Shown: positions 8,967 through 18,467 of the stretch, piece by piece | How the letters are laid out: the number at the start of each line of letters is the position of its first letter | How positions within the stretch are numbered: position 1 is the stretch's first letter | Assembly (NCBI GenBank): GCA_947495035.1 | Contig: CANLXI010000007.1 | Location: 62,001 to 126,000 of the forward strand | Length of the DNA stretch: 64,000 nucleotides | Reading direction: 5' to 3' | Source: an uncultured Granulosicoccus sp. | GTDB taxonomy: Bacteria > Pseudomonadota > Gammaproteobacteria > Granulosicoccales > Granulosicoccaceae | The notes under the pieces: model-generated | The model's database searches: none | Seen by the model: the letters and a program-made list of their open reading frames with translations, nothing else | Told to the model about the DNA's origin: nothing | Program-made: the position numbers and the translations under genes

Positions 8967-10379
8967 TCATTGGCCAAATTTATCCAGCGCCAGCAAATCT
9001 GTCGACTTGCCACGGGATGCAGGGATGGCACGAGCACCCAGCTCATCACTCAGCCGAGCCGCCAGAGCCTGCATGGCGCGGCTCTCTCCATGCACCAGCA
9101 ACACCGGAGGTCGATCCGTGAAACCGGCATACCAGTCCAGCATGCCCTGCTGGTCGGCATGGGCAGACAGGCCGCCAATGGTATGGATGGTGGCACGAAC
9201 GGCGATCTTTTCCCCCCATATCTTGACGGTCGGCTTGCCATCGACCAATTGGCGGCCGAGGGTTCCGGGAGCTTGATATCCGGCAATGATGACATGGGCA
9301 TCGCGGCGCCACAGATTGTGTTTCAGGTGGTGAATGATGCGTCCCCCGGTACACATGCCACTGCCGGCGATCACGATGGCACCGGATTCCATCTTGTTGA
9401 TGGCGCGGGATTCCGCGGCGGACTGGGAGAATGACAGATTGGGCATGGACAACAGGGGGCCGTGCTTCTTGTAGAAGGCGGCAGCCTCTTCGTCATACAG
9501 GCTGACGTGGCGCAGATAGACATCGCTGGCACGGATCGCCATGGGGCTGTCCAGAAAGATCTTCCAGCGATCCAGCCCCCATTCGTCGAAGTAGCGGGCC
9601 ATGGTGTACAGAATCATCTGGCTGCGGCCGACGGAGAAGGCCGGTATCAGGATATTGCCGCGGGCGCTGCTCAGTGCGCTGGCGATCTCCTGGACCTCCA
9701 GCAGGGTTTCCGACCAGTCCCTGTGCAGGCGATTGCCGTAGGTGCTCTCCATCAGTATCAGATCCGCCTTCTTCAGGCAGGTGAAGTCTTTCAGAATGGG
9801 TGAACCGCGGTGCCCCAGATCACCACTGAATACCACGACACGAGACTCATCGCCTTCCACCAGAGTGATCTCGACGATAGAGGAACCGAGAATGTGGCCG
9901 GCATCGTACAGTCGAATGCTGACGCCCGGTGCCACCTTGACCGAGGTGTCATAGGGTGTCGCGACCAGCTTGTCGAGTGTTTCTTCGACATCCTTCTGGT
10001 CATACAGTGGTGTCAACAGAGGCTTGCCGGCACGTTTGCGCTTGCGATTGCGAAATTCCACATCTCTGGCATTGAGGTTGGCCGAGTCCTTCAGCAGGAT
10101 CTGCACAAGATCGCAACTGGCAGCGTGGCTGTGTATGCGGCCATTGAACCCCTGATCGATCAGCATGGGCAGTCGGCCGCAATGATCGATATGGGCGTGA
10201 CTCAGGACAACCGCATCGAGGGTGGACGGGTCGAAGGGGAAGGGGTCATGGTTTCGCAATTCATCCTTGCGGCTACCCTGAATCAGGCCGCAGTCGAACA
10301 GAACACGTGATTCACCGACTTCAATGAGGTGGCAGGAGCCGGTGACTTCCTCGGCGGCACCGTAACTTGTCAATTTCAT
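8967..10379 (-). CDS. Metallo-beta-lactamase/beta-CASP RNase (CPSF73-like, RNA specificity domain)
   Basis: The 470-residue protein has the zinc-binding HxHxDH motif at residues 61-66 (SHAHIDHCGRLP). A further metal ligand motif is present in VVFSGDLGHRGSPIL, and a beta-CASP domain lies in the middle (LIPAFSVGRSQMILY, SGMCTGGRIIHHLKH). The C-terminal RMMBL RNA-specificity motif is GGLSAHADQQGMLDW. These define exo/endo-ribonucleases of the YSH1/CPSF73 group found in many bacteria. The frame stays open 79 codons further upstream, but ATG at 10379 is chosen because MKLTSYGAAEEVTGSCHLIE is the usual family N-terminus. It is transcribed divergently from rlmKL with 158 bp between the starts. Confidence 0.93.
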   Translation of the reverse strand: MKLTSYGAAEEVTGSCHLIEVGESRVLFDCGLIQGSRKDELRNHDPFPFDPSTLDAVVLSHAHIDHCGRLPMLIDQGFNGRIHSHAASCDLVQILLKDSANLNARDVEFRNRKRKRAGKPLLTPLYDQKDVEETLDKLVATPYDTSVKVAPGVSIRLYDAGHILGSSIVEITLVEGDESRVVVFSGDLGHRGSPILKDFTCLKKADLILMESTYGNRLHRDWSETLLEVQEIASALSSARGNILIPAFSVGRSQMILYTMARYFDEWGLDRWKIFLDSPMAIRASDVYLRHVSLYDEEAAAFYKKHGPLLSMPNLSFSQSAAESRAINKMESGAIVIAGSGMCTGGRIIHHLKHNLWRRDAHVIIAGYQAPGTLGRQLVDGKPTVKIWGEKIAVRATIHTIGGLSAHADQQGMLDWYAGFTDRPPVLLVHGESRAMQALAARLSDELGARAIPASRGKSTDLLALDKFGQ

Positions 10380-10537
10380 GGCGTTTCTTGAGCCGCCGGG
10401 ATCATCGCGGCATCCGTTTCCCCGTATACAATGTCTATTGTATCGAAGTACATCTGTCCAGCCTTGACTGGGTGCATGGCGGCTCGCAGCTTTTACAGGC
10501 TGTGTTGCCGGTATCTGCATGCAGGCGGCCAGACAGG

Positions 10538-12931
10538 ATGTCACATGAATGTCTCTGTTTCCAACCGGGTCCCATCGTCTTGCCGAATTCCTTCTCTTCA
10601 TCCGATCTGAGCGCAACCCTGCGTCATGCCGAGCTGTATGCCACCTGTGGCAGCGGGCTTGAACACCTGCTGGCAGACGAACTGCGTGAACTTGGGCTGG
10701 AGCACGTCCAGAGTGCCGGTGCTGGCGTGCGTTTCAGCGGCGGACTTGCGGCCGGCTACAAGGCCTGCCTGTGGAGTCGCGTGGCCAATCGCGTGCTGAT
10801 TCCGATTCATCAGGGAGCGGCGGCCACTCCGGAAGCGCTCTATGAGCTGGTACAGGAAATCGACTGGAGCCTGCATGTCGATGTTGACGGCTCGCTGGCC
10901 GTGGATTTCTTCACCGCCAAGTCGGCCATTACGCATTCGCAATATGGCGCCTTGAAAGTCAAGGATGCCGTGGTGGACCAGTTCCGGGAGTCCAGCGGCC
11001 GACGTCCGGACGTCGATCGCGATACACCGGACCTGCGCATCAACGTCTATCTGTTCCGTGACAAGGCGCGAATCGCCATCGACCTGTCCGGCAGCAGTCT
11101 GCACCGGCGGGGTTATCGTGATGCCGGCGGCCTGGCGCCGTTGAAGGAAAATCTGGCCGCTGCGCTGTTGCTGGCAGCGGGCTGGCCGGCAGCGCTTGAA
11201 CAGGGTCAGCCTCTGGCCGACCCCATGTGTGGCTCCGGCACCTTGCTGATCGAAGCTGCCATGATGGCTTGCAGGCAGGCACCGGGTCTGCTGCGCGATT
11301 ATTTCGGATTCATGGGCTGGAAGGGACATGATGAGGCGCTCTGGCAGGATATCCTGCTCGAGGCTCGGCAGGCGGTGCGACCCTCTCCCGTGGCCATCTG
11401 CGGCAGTGACCATGACAGGCGCGCCATCGACAACTGTCGCCAGAATCTGCAGAACGCCGGATTGGCGGATGTGGTCAGCCTTGACGTGGCCTCGGTGTCT
11501 GACCGACGCCCGCCGTTGCTGGATGATGCACCGGAAGGTCTGCTGATCAGCAACCCGCCCTATGGCGAACGTCTGGCCGGCGATGCCCGCTTCTATGCCG
11601 ATCTGGGTTCCAGTCTGAGTCGCGAGTACGCCGGGTGGCAGTGCGCCCTGTTCACCGCGGAAGCTGCACCGCATGCGCGGGCACGCCTGCCCTTGTCAAA
11701 GACCCTGAAGGCGACCAATGGTGGTATCGACTGTGTGCTGCTGACGGGGGAGATTCCCCGGGCGGGCAAGGCCCGACTGCCGGTGGCGTCACACGCTGCC
11801 GAGGGGCAGGACGGTATGCCTGGTGCTGCGGAAACCGGCGCAGGGCTCGCACCCGCCGGGTCCTCTGCCGATATGTCAGCCGACAGCGAGGCTGACAGTG
11901 ATTCGCCTCACCCGCAGGCGTCACTCTACCGAGGACCGCGTGAGGCGCTGGAGGTGGATGCCACGCCGTTCGCCAATCGCCTGAAGAAGAACCTGCGGGC
12001 GCTCAAGGGCTGGAAGAAACAGTCGGGTGTGAAGGCCTATCGGGTCTACGATTCCGACCTGCCGGAGTTCGCCGTCGCCATCGATCTGTTCGAATCCGAG
12101 CAGCTGCATTGTGTGGTGCAGGAGTATCAGGCGCCGTCGACGGTCAACCGGGCGATGGCAGAAGCGCGACTCGAGGCTCTGATGGCTGTTCTGCCGGAAA
12201 CACTGAATGTGGAATCCGATTGCGTGCACCTGAAAGTGCGGGAAGTGAAGAGCGGTACGCAACAGTATGAGAAGTTGCAGTCTGCCTCGTCCAGCGTTTC
12301 CCTGGTGGAAGAGTTCGGCGCGCAACTCGAGGTCAATTTCACCGACTACCTGGATACCGGTCTGTTTCTCGATCACCGGCCTGTGCGGCGATACATCTGG
12401 AAGAACAGTCAGGGCAAGCGCTTTCTCAACCTGTTTGCCTATACGGCAACGGCGACGGTTGCCTCGGTCATGGGTGGCGCTTCCAGCAGTGTGTCGGTGG
12501 ATACCTCGAATCGCTATTGCCAGTGGGCCATGCGAAATCTGGATCGCAACGGCGCGGCTCAGCAATTGCACGAAGTGGTGCGGCAGGATGTGATCAGCTG
12601 GCTGGAGCATGCGTCGGTGGGTATTCGTGAAGAGGCGCTGTTCGATCTGATTCTGCTGGACCCACCAACCTTCTCCAACTCCAGTGCAGTCGAGGATGAC
12701 TGGAATGTGCAGCGCGATCACGTCAGCGCCATCGATGCCTGTCTGAAGTTGCTGGCACCGGGCGGAACCCTGATATTTTCAAACAACTATCGGCGTTTCA
12801 AGCTGTCACCGGAACTGACCGAGGATGACACAAGGGGTATCCGGGTGGAGGAGCGCAACAGCTGGTCCATCGATCGGGATTTTCAACGCAACCCGCGCAT
12901 TCATCAGTGCTGGTTCATCCATAAACCATAG
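10538..12931 (+). CDS. rlmKL: Bifunctional 23S rRNA methyltransferase RlmKL
   Basis: The fused enzyme methylates 23S rRNA at G2445 (N2, RlmL half) and G2069 (N7, RlmK half) in E. coli numbering. A THUMP domain occupies roughly residues 45-160. The RlmL methyltransferase contains CGSGTLLIEAAM and the catalytic NPPYGERL near residue 338. A linker of about 50 low-complexity residues (around 430-470, Ala/Ser/Asp-rich) precedes the RlmK domain, which carries LILLDPPTFSNS near residue 704. The fusion is typical of Gammaproteobacteria. Homology to E. coli RlmL begins near ELYATCGSGLEHLL, so about 20 extra N-terminal residues follow the ATG at 10538. A TTG closer to the homology start is also possible. 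An in-frame extension to 10367 is rejected as it precedes any homology. Confidence 0.93.
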   Translation: MSHECLCFQPGPIVLPNSFSSSDLSATLRHAELYATCGSGLEHLLADELRELGLEHVQSAGAGVRFSGGLAAGYKACLWSRVANRVLIPIHQGAAATPEALYELVQEIDWSLHVDVDGSLAVDFFTAKSAITHSQYGALKVKDAVVDQFRESSGRRPDVDRDTPDLRINVYLFRDKARIAIDLSGSSLHRRGYRDAGGLAPLKENLAAALLLAAGWPAALEQGQPLADPMCGSGTLLIEAAMMACRQAPGLLRDYFGFMGWKGHDEALWQDILLEARQAVRPSPVAICGSDHDRRAIDNCRQNLQNAGLADVVSLDVASVSDRRPPLLDDAPEGLLISNPPYGERLAGDARFYADLGSSLSREYAGWQCALFTAEAAPHARARLPLSKTLKATNGGIDCVLLTGEIPRAGKARLPVASHAAEGQDGMPGAAETGAGLAPAGSSADMSADSEADSDSPHPQASLYRGPREALEVDATPFANRLKKNLRALKGWKKQSGVKAYRVYDSDLPEFAVAIDLFESEQLHCVVQEYQAPSTVNRAMAEARLEALMAVLPETLNVESDCVHLKVREVKSGTQQYEKLQSASSSVSLVEEFGAQLEVNFTDYLDTGLFLDHRPVRRYIWKNSQGKRFLNLFAYTATATVASVMGGASSSVSVDTSNRYCQWAMRNLDRNGAAQQLHEVVRQDVISWLEHASVGIREEALFDLILLDPPTFSNSSAVEDDWNVQRDHVSAIDACLKLLAPGGTLIFSNNYRRFKLSPELTEDDTRGIRVEERNSWSIDRDFQRNPRIHQCWFIHKP

Positions 12932-13028
12932 TTTCAGGGCGCGTCCGCTCAGGTGCTGACCATCCCGCAGGGGATGCATGCTGCCGGACGGCTGCGGCTA
13001 TTCAGACAATACAAGACAGGGGATAAGT

Positions 13029-14132
13029 GTGGCTGAGTTTTTCTACGAATACGGGTTGTTTTTTCTCAAGGCGCTGACGTTCGTGATTGCCGTTGTGGCC
13101 ATCATCATGGCTGTGGTAGCGGCCGCCATGCGCAGCCGTGACATGGATGGTGGTGGTTCGGAAGGGCATATCGAGATCCGCAAATACAATGAGCGTCTGG
13201 AGGACATGCGGGAGGCTCTGTCCTTCTCCCTGATGGAGCCGTTCGAACGCAAGCTGGCCGAGAAGGAGAAGAAGGCTGCAGACAAGGCCGAGAAGAAGGC
13301 AGCCAGGAAGGCGGCCAAGAAGGCGAGCAAGCAACGCGGCGAGGGTGAGACCATCCTGGTCGAGAAGGGGCGTTCGCGGTTGTATGTACTGGATTTCGAC
13401 GGTGATATTCGTGCCACAGAAGTCGACAAGCTGCGCCGCGAGATTACTGCTGTATTGACCACAGCCACGTCCGACGACGAGGTGCTTGTACGACTGGAGA
13501 GCGGTGGTGGCATGGTGACATCCTATGGTCTGGCTGCTTCGCAACTGGATCGTATCCGCGACAGGAAGGTGCCCTTGACCGTTTGTGTGGACAAGGTGGC
13601 TGCCAGCGGCGGTTACATGATGGCTTGCGTGGCAGACAAGCTGGTGGCTGCACCTTTCGCCGTGCTCGGTTCCATCGGTGTGGTTGCACAGATTCCCAAC
13701 TTTCATCGCCTGCTGAAGGAACACAATATCGACTTCGAGATGCTCACGGCGGGCAAGTACAAGCGCACGCTGACTCTGTTCGGAGAAAACACGGATGAAG
13801 GTCGGCAGAAGTTCATCGAGGATATCGAGCGCATTCACGGGCAGTTCAAGGACTATGTCAGCAAACGCCGCCCGAAACTCGACATCGAACAGGTGGCAAC
13901 CGGTGAGATCTGGTCCGGACAGGACACGCTGGATCTGCATCTCGCGGACAAGCTGTCCACCAGTGATCAGTACCTGATCGACGCCTGTGAAGAGCGCGAT
14001 GTACTGATGGTCAGCTTCAAGGCCAGGAAGAATCTGATGGAGCGATTTTCCATGGGTGTACAGAATACGGTCGATGGAGTGCTGCTGAAGTGGTTCGATC
14101 GTCTGATGAAGAGCCGGTTTTCCATCGGTTAG
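13029..14132 (+). CDS. sohB: SohB-like inner-membrane serine protease (S49 family)
   Basis: The 367-residue protein has an N-terminal membrane helix (about 8-36, YGLFFLKALTFVIAVVAIIM), then a Lys/Ala/Glu-rich charged segment (about 75-105), then an S49 peptidase domain. The nucleophile is the Ser in KVAASGGYMMAC (about residue 192) and the general-base Lys lies in LTAGKYKRTLTLFGEN (about 242). Membrane topology and order match E. coli SohB. The start is GTG at 13029, preceded by ACAGGGG; E. coli SohB begins with a comparable short N-terminus before the helix. An upstream ATG at 12978 has no ribosome-binding site. A small hairpin, CATCCC/GGGATG at 12961-12976, lies between rlmKL and this gene. 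Confidence 0.9.
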   Translation: MAEFFYEYGLFFLKALTFVIAVVAIIMAVVAAAMRSRDMDGGGSEGHIEIRKYNERLEDMREALSFSLMEPFERKLAEKEKKAADKAEKKAARKAAKKASKQRGEGETILVEKGRSRLYVLDFDGDIRATEVDKLRREITAVLTTATSDDEVLVRLESGGGMVTSYGLAASQLDRIRDRKVPLTVCVDKVAASGGYMMACVADKLVAAPFAVLGSIGVVAQIPNFHRLLKEHNIDFEMLTAGKYKRTLTLFGENTDEGRQKFIEDIERIHGQFKDYVSKRRPKLDIEQVATGEIWSGQDTLDLHLADKLSTSDQYLIDACEERDVLMVSFKARKNLMERFSMGVQNTVDGVLLKWFDRLMKSRFSIG

Positions 14133-14312
14133 AGCCTGCGGGCGCGACTGTATTCACCGATCAATCGCGTTTCCGGTTGGCGTCTTCAGGTCTCATTGAG
14201 CTTGGCGAGGGTATCCCGATTCAAGGTGCGGGGACTGGTGGCCGTTACATGAAGACCACCGACTGTCCATCAAGGGTCACGGTGTGTCTGTTGCCAGAGC
14301 CGAGAACCGAGT

Positions 14313-15479
14313 ATGCATTTCACACTGGAAGAACTGGGTCTGGTCGATGCCCCTGCCGAGCAGGAATTCGATAATCTGACCTGTCTGGCTTCCGAACTGC
14401 TGGATGTTCCGGTGGCCCATGTCTCGGTGGCCGATTTCAGGAAGAAGCGAATTTTCTACAAGAGCCAGTCAGGACACCCGGATGAACTGGCGGCCAGTCG
14501 TGAGTTGCCGATGGAGCTGACCTACTGTCAGCATGTGCCACTGACTGGTGCCCCGGTGGTCGTGTCCGATGCCCGCTTGCACCCTCTGCTGGTGGGCACG
14601 CCAGCCCTGTCCGAGGGACAACCCCTGGCTTATCTGGGCATTCCGGTAGAGGCTCCGGGCGGCAAGGTCATTGGTGGTCTGTGCATGATGCAGCCCGAGG
14701 AACGTCGCTGGACACCGGCGGAAATCGGTAGAGCGCAGAAGATTGCCGGATGCGTTTCCGACCTGATACGTCTGAAGACAGCCCGATTGAGCAGTGAGCG
14801 ATTGCGTCGTGAGCAGCGCGAATTTACCTACGCGATCTCGCACGATCTGCAATCACCCGCCAATACTCTGAAGATGATCTTCGGCGAGCTGGCTTGTGAG
14901 GAAGATTCCATGAGCAGCGATGCTCGGATGTTCGTCGAAACGGGTCTGGCCACCGTGGAACGCATGGGCGTACAGGTGCAGGATGTGCTGACCTATTCAC
15001 GGACCGTGGATGCTCCCATCAAGGTCGATTCCATCGACTTGAACAGCCTGGTGAAGGCCATTGTGTCGGATCTGGCTGCAGACGTACGCGCTGCCTGCGC
15101 GACAGTGGAGTTGGGTGATCTGCCAGCTGTGCAGGGTGATGCCATGCAGTTGCGCATGCTGTTTCAGAACCTGATTGCCAACGCACTGAAGTTTCGTCAC
15201 AACGAGCGTGACCACCAGGTCTCTGTCTACGCCACAAGACATGCTCAGGGGTATCGGATAACAGTCGAGGACAATGGCATCGGCATTCGCGAAGCCGATC
15301 AGGAAAAGGTGTTCGGTCTGTTCAATCGACTCAATCTGCGAGATCAGTACGGGGGCACCGGTATCGGGCTTTCGCTGTGTCAGCGCGTTGCGGAAAACCA
15401 TCATCTGGCCATCGAAGTGATATCCGATGGGCACAGTGGTACGACCTTTTCACTGGAATTTCCGGGAGCACAGCCATGA
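14313..15479 (+). CDS. GAF-domain sensor histidine kinase, soluble
   Basis: The 388 residues start with a GAF domain (about 8-150; typical motifs are ELTYCQHVPLTGAPVVVSDA and LAYLGIPVEAPGGKVIGGLC). A HisKA phospho-acceptor helix follows with His177 in FTYAISHDLQSPANTLK. The ATPase domain has N-box FQNLIANALKFRHNE, G1 box VEDNGIGIREADQEKVF and G2 box YGGTGIGLSLCQRVAE. No membrane helix is present, so it senses a cytoplasmic cue. The architecture resembles phytochrome-like kinases without the PHY domain. Its TGA overlaps the ATG of the following response regulator (ATGA), so they are a translationally coupled pair. The 180 bases before it contain no gene that I can support. Confidence 0.93.
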   Translation: MHFTLEELGLVDAPAEQEFDNLTCLASELLDVPVAHVSVADFRKKRIFYKSQSGHPDELAASRELPMELTYCQHVPLTGAPVVVSDARLHPLLVGTPALSEGQPLAYLGIPVEAPGGKVIGGLCMMQPEERRWTPAEIGRAQKIAGCVSDLIRLKTARLSSERLRREQREFTYAISHDLQSPANTLKMIFGELACEEDSMSSDARMFVETGLATVERMGVQVQDVLTYSRTVDAPIKVDSIDLNSLVKAIVSDLAADVRAACATVELGDLPAVQGDAMQLRMLFQNLIANALKFRHNERDHQVSVYATRHAQGYRITVEDNGIGIREADQEKVFGLFNRLNLRDQYGGTGIGLSLCQRVAENHHLAIEVISDGHSGTTFSLEFPGAQP

Positions 15480-15886
15480 CAGGGATTCCGCTGATAAAGA
15501 CCGTTATCACCATCGATGATGAACCGGTTGATCAGATGATCTACAAGCGCGTACTGAAGCGTTCGGGGATCGTGCAAACCGTCATGGATTTTCAGCTTGC
15601 CGAAGAGGCTCTGAACTACTTTCGCAAGGATGATCATGTAAAGCCGGACATCATCTTTCTCGACATTCACATGCCGAGAATGAACGGTTTCGAGTTTCTG
15701 GACCAGGCCATCGCGGAGTTCGGTCAGGAGTTCGCCGAGAGTGTCGTCATCATGCTGACAACATCACTCGATCCCGCAGATCGCGAGAGAGCCAGTCGCT
15801 ATCCCATGGTGCTGGATTATCTCAGCAAGCCCCTGACGGTAGAGAACGTACAGCTGGCAGCCCGTTATCTGACGAAAGCAGCGTGA
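15476..15886 (+). CDS. Single-domain response regulator (Rcp1-like)
   Basis: A 136-residue receiver domain with no output domain. The acidic pocket is in VITIDDEPVDQM, the phospho-acceptor is Asp63 in IIFLDIHMPRMNGFEF, and the conserved Lys is in LDYLSKPLTVEN. Such stand-alone receivers typically work with GAF or phytochrome kinases, as here with the coupled upstream kinase. The start at 15476 overlaps the kinase stop by 4 bp; an upstream in-frame start at 15377 would lie inside the kinase and lacks homology. Its downstream target is not apparent from the window. Confidence 0.93.
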   Translation: MTGIPLIKTVITIDDEPVDQMIYKRVLKRSGIVQTVMDFQLAEEALNYFRKDDHVKPDIIFLDIHMPRMNGFEFLDQAIAEFGQEFAESVVIMLTTSLDPADRERASRYPMVLDYLSKPLTVENVQLAARYLTKAA

Positions 15887-15997
15887 AGCCGCTGGCGCGA
15901 GCCGGTAGTCCTTACAAAATCCCAGCGGGCTGATAGCCGCTGCCGGGCACTTCGCTACAGTGATGAGTGATCGACTCTCACTCGGCGACAGGAGCTC

Positions 15998-17374
15998 ATG
16001 ATGTCCGGCATGCAATCCGTGAACCCGGCAACGGGAAAGACAGAACAGCAGTTCGATCTGCTGGATGCAGACGCGATCGATGTGGCGCTGGAAAAATCCC
16101 ATCAGGCTTTCCGGCAGGGGCTTTCGCTGAGTCTGGATGAACGCGCAGTGAAGATGCGCAAGGCGGCGGAATTGCTGCGTCACGAGAAGGAGAGTCTGGG
16201 TCGACTGATGACACAGGAGATGGGCAAGACTCTCGCCAGCGCGATGGCGGAGGTCGAGAAATGTGCCCTGGCCTGTGACTACTACGCCCGGGAAACATCG
16301 ACAATTCTGGCTGATCGCAAGCTGGTGGATGGCGATAATGACAGCTATGTGCGTTATCTGCCCGTGGGGCCGGTGTTGGCAGTCATGCCGTGGAATTTTC
16401 CGTTCTGGCAGGTCTTCCGTTTTGCAGCTCCGGCACTCATGGCGGGCAATACCGGGTTGCTCAAGCATGCTTCCAATGTGCCTCGTTGTGCATTGGCCAT
16501 CGAGGATATCCTTGCCAGAGCGGGATTTCCGGAAGGTGCCTTTCAGACACTGCTGATCAGTTCAGGGCAGGTCGAGAGCATTCTGAAGGACGATCGTGTG
16601 CGGGCGGCCACGGTGACCGGTTCCGAAGGGGCGGGTGCCGCTGTGGCCAGTAGTTGTGGTCAACAGATCAAGCCGACCGTGCTGGAGCTGGGCGGATCGG
16701 ATCCGTTCATTGTCATGCCATCTGCCGACATCGACAAGGCGGTGGAAACGGCGGTCAAGGCGCGCACGATCAACAATGGACAGTCCTGTATCGCCGCCAA
16801 ACGCTTCATCGTGCATGCCGATATCCACGACGATTTCCGGGACCGCTTTGTGGCCGGTTTTGCCGCACTGGTGGTGGGCGATCCCATGGATGAAAATACC
16901 GATATCGGGCCACTGGCCCTGCCGCAGATCCGGGATGAATTGCATCGCCAGGTCGAAGAGTCGGTCGCCGCAGGCGCCACCCGACTGACCGGTGCCCGGC
17001 CCATTGATGGCGAGGGAAATTTCTACCAGCCCGGCATCCTGGCCGATATACCCGCAGACTCACCGGCAGCCACCGAAGAGCTGTTCGGTCCGGTCGCTCT
17101 GCTGTTCAAGGCTGACTCCATTGACGATGCCATTCACCTCGCCAATGATTCGCGGTTCGGTCTGGGTTCCTGCATCTGGTCGAACGAGCAGGCGGAAATC
17201 GATGAGGCCATCAATCGCCTGCAGGCCGGGTCGACCTTCGTCAATGCCATGGTCTCTTCGGATCCGGCGCGACCCTTCGGTGGTGTCAAGGACTCGGGTT
17301 ACGGGCGCGAGCTGTCAGCGGATGGCATGCTGGCATTCATGAATGCCAAGACGGTGCTGATTGCAACCGAGTAA
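15998..17374 (+). CDS. Sad-like succinate-semialdehyde dehydrogenase (aldehyde dehydrogenase family)
   Basis: The 458-residue NAD(P)-dependent aldehyde dehydrogenase aligns end to end from memory with E. coli Sad (YneI): SVNPATGK at the start, MPWNFPFWQVFR around 129, LELGGSDPFIV with the catalytic Glu near 230, and NNGQSCIAAKRF with the nucleophile Cys264. It ends in PFGGVKDSGYGRELS, also typical. Probable reaction: succinate semialdehyde to succinate, feeding the TCA cycle. Two ATGs are adjacent (15998 and 16001); AGGAG at 15990-15994 is closer to ideal spacing for the second. It stands alone, followed by the heptamer array. Confidence 0.88.
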   Translation: MMSGMQSVNPATGKTEQQFDLLDADAIDVALEKSHQAFRQGLSLSLDERAVKMRKAAELLRHEKESLGRLMTQEMGKTLASAMAEVEKCALACDYYARETSTILADRKLVDGDNDSYVRYLPVGPVLAVMPWNFPFWQVFRFAAPALMAGNTGLLKHASNVPRCALAIEDILARAGFPEGAFQTLLISSGQVESILKDDRVRAATVTGSEGAGAAVASSCGQQIKPTVLELGGSDPFIVMPSADIDKAVETAVKARTINNGQSCIAAKRFIVHADIHDDFRDRFVAGFAALVVGDPMDENTDIGPLALPQIRDELHRQVEESVAAGATRLTGARPIDGEGNFYQPGILADIPADSPAATEELFGPVALLFKADSIDDAIHLANDSRFGLGSCIWSNEQAEIDEAINRLQAGSTFVNAMVSSDPARPFGGVKDSGYGRELSADGMLAFMNAKTVLIATE

Positions 17375-17390
17375 GGACGATACCCTGTCT

Positions 17391-17551
17391 GACAGCTGAC
17401 AGCCGACAGCCGACAGCCGACAGCCGACAGCCGACAGCCGACAGCCGACAGCCGACAGCCGGGAGCCGGGAGACGAGAATCGAAAGCCGAAAGTCGGGAG
17501 TCGGGAGTCGGGAGTCGGGAGTCGGGAGTCGGGAGCCGGGAGCCGGGAGCC
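17391..17551. repeat. 23-unit in-phase 7-bp tandem repeat array
   Basis: Exactly 161 bp = 23 heptamers without a phase break. They are one GACAGCT, nine GACAGCC, one GGGAGCC, four diverged units (GGGAGAC, GAGAATC, GAAAGCC, GAAAGTC), five GGGAGTC and three GGGAGCC. It lies 16 bases beyond the stop of the Sad-like gene. Each half is internally homogenised, suggesting expansion by slippage or unequal exchange from two founder units. A short open frame in the array is a by-product of the repeat and is not a gene. The rest of 17552-17810 shows nothing that I can support. Confidence 0.97.
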
Positions 17552-17810
17552 GGTAATGCGCGGGTATCACCTTGCGAAGTGTCAATGTCTCCCTCCGGAA
17601 CGCTCAGCGAACCGTCCCGCGATCGACTCCATCTGCTCAGGCGCGTTTGCGTTGCCAGTGGTGAGCCGGACGGAAAGCATGGTCATGGCTGTCGGAAATG
17701 GGTTAGCGTAACGGCATGACAGCGGATGGGATGGATTTGCCACCGCGATTTTCAGCTCATTCCGTGCGGTCATGGGCTGTCTGCCATTGTCGACAGAACC
17801 GAGGACGCTT

Positions 17811-18467
17811 GTGCGCATACTGCTGGTTGAAGATGATCCCCTGATCGGTCATGGCGTTTCGCAATCGCTGCTTGAAGCCAGTCATGCCTGCGAGTGGGTG
17901 AAGGATGGCAAGGCTGCCATGGCAGCCTTGAACGACGAGGGTTTCGATGCCGTCTTGCTGGATCTGGGGCTTCCGGGGATGGATGGTACCGCCGTCCTGC
18001 AGCAGCTGCGTGCACGTGGCAAGGACGTTCCGGTCATCATCATCACTGCCCGGGATGGTGTGCAGGATCGCATTCAGGGCCTGGATCTCGGGGCTGACGA
18101 TTATCTGGTCAAGCCGTTCTCACTGGGCGAGCTGCAGGCTCGGCTGCGCGCCGTGGCGCGTCGTCATGCAGGGTCGGGAAGTCCACAACTGGCAACGGCC
18201 AGGGTGCAGCTGAATCCGGCCACGGCAATGGCTCGCGGCGAGTCCGGGGAAGTTGCCCTGTCTGCCCGTGAACTGGCACTGTTGCAAGCCCTCATGTATC
18301 GGCCGGGCCAGGTCTTGTCCAGAGAGCAACTCGAAGCGCATGTGTACAACCAGGGCGAAGAAGTGGCCAGCAACGCCCTCGAGGTGGTGATTCACGGCTT
18401 GAGGAGAAAGCTGGGCAAACAGGCCATCAGAAACATTCGTGGTCTTGGCTGGATGGTTGAAAAATGA
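17811..18467 (+). CDS. OmpR/QseB-type DNA-binding response regulator
   Basis: A 218-residue protein. The receiver domain (1-112) has the acidic pair in LLVEDDPLIG, the phospho-acceptor Asp51 in AVLLDLGLPGMDG and Lys in DDYLVKPFSLGEL. The winged-helix domain (about 125-218) has LSARELALLQALM and VEVVIHGLRRKLG-like elements (here LEVVIHGLRRKLGK) and ends in RNIRGLGWMVEK. The pattern matches the QseB/PmrA/TctD subgroup. GTG at 17811 is chosen because GAGG precedes it at proper distance and homology starts there; the in-frame ATG at 17772 is too early. It overlaps the kinase gene by ATGA. Confidence 0.94.
   Translation: MRILLVEDDPLIGHGVSQSLLEASHACEWVKDGKAAMAALNDEGFDAVLLDLGLPGMDGTAVLQQLRARGKDVPVIIITARDGVQDRIQGLDLGADDYLVKPFSLGELQARLRAVARRHAGSGSPQLATARVQLNPATAMARGESGEVALSARELALLQALMYRPGQVLSREQLEAHVYNQGEEVASNALEVVIHGLRRKLGKQAIRNIRGLGWMVEK

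Noticed and set aside
17337..17585. 82-codon minus-strand frame through the heptamer array
   Set aside because: It is a low-complexity product of the repeat, has no start signal, and a 7-bp unit shifts codons every copy.
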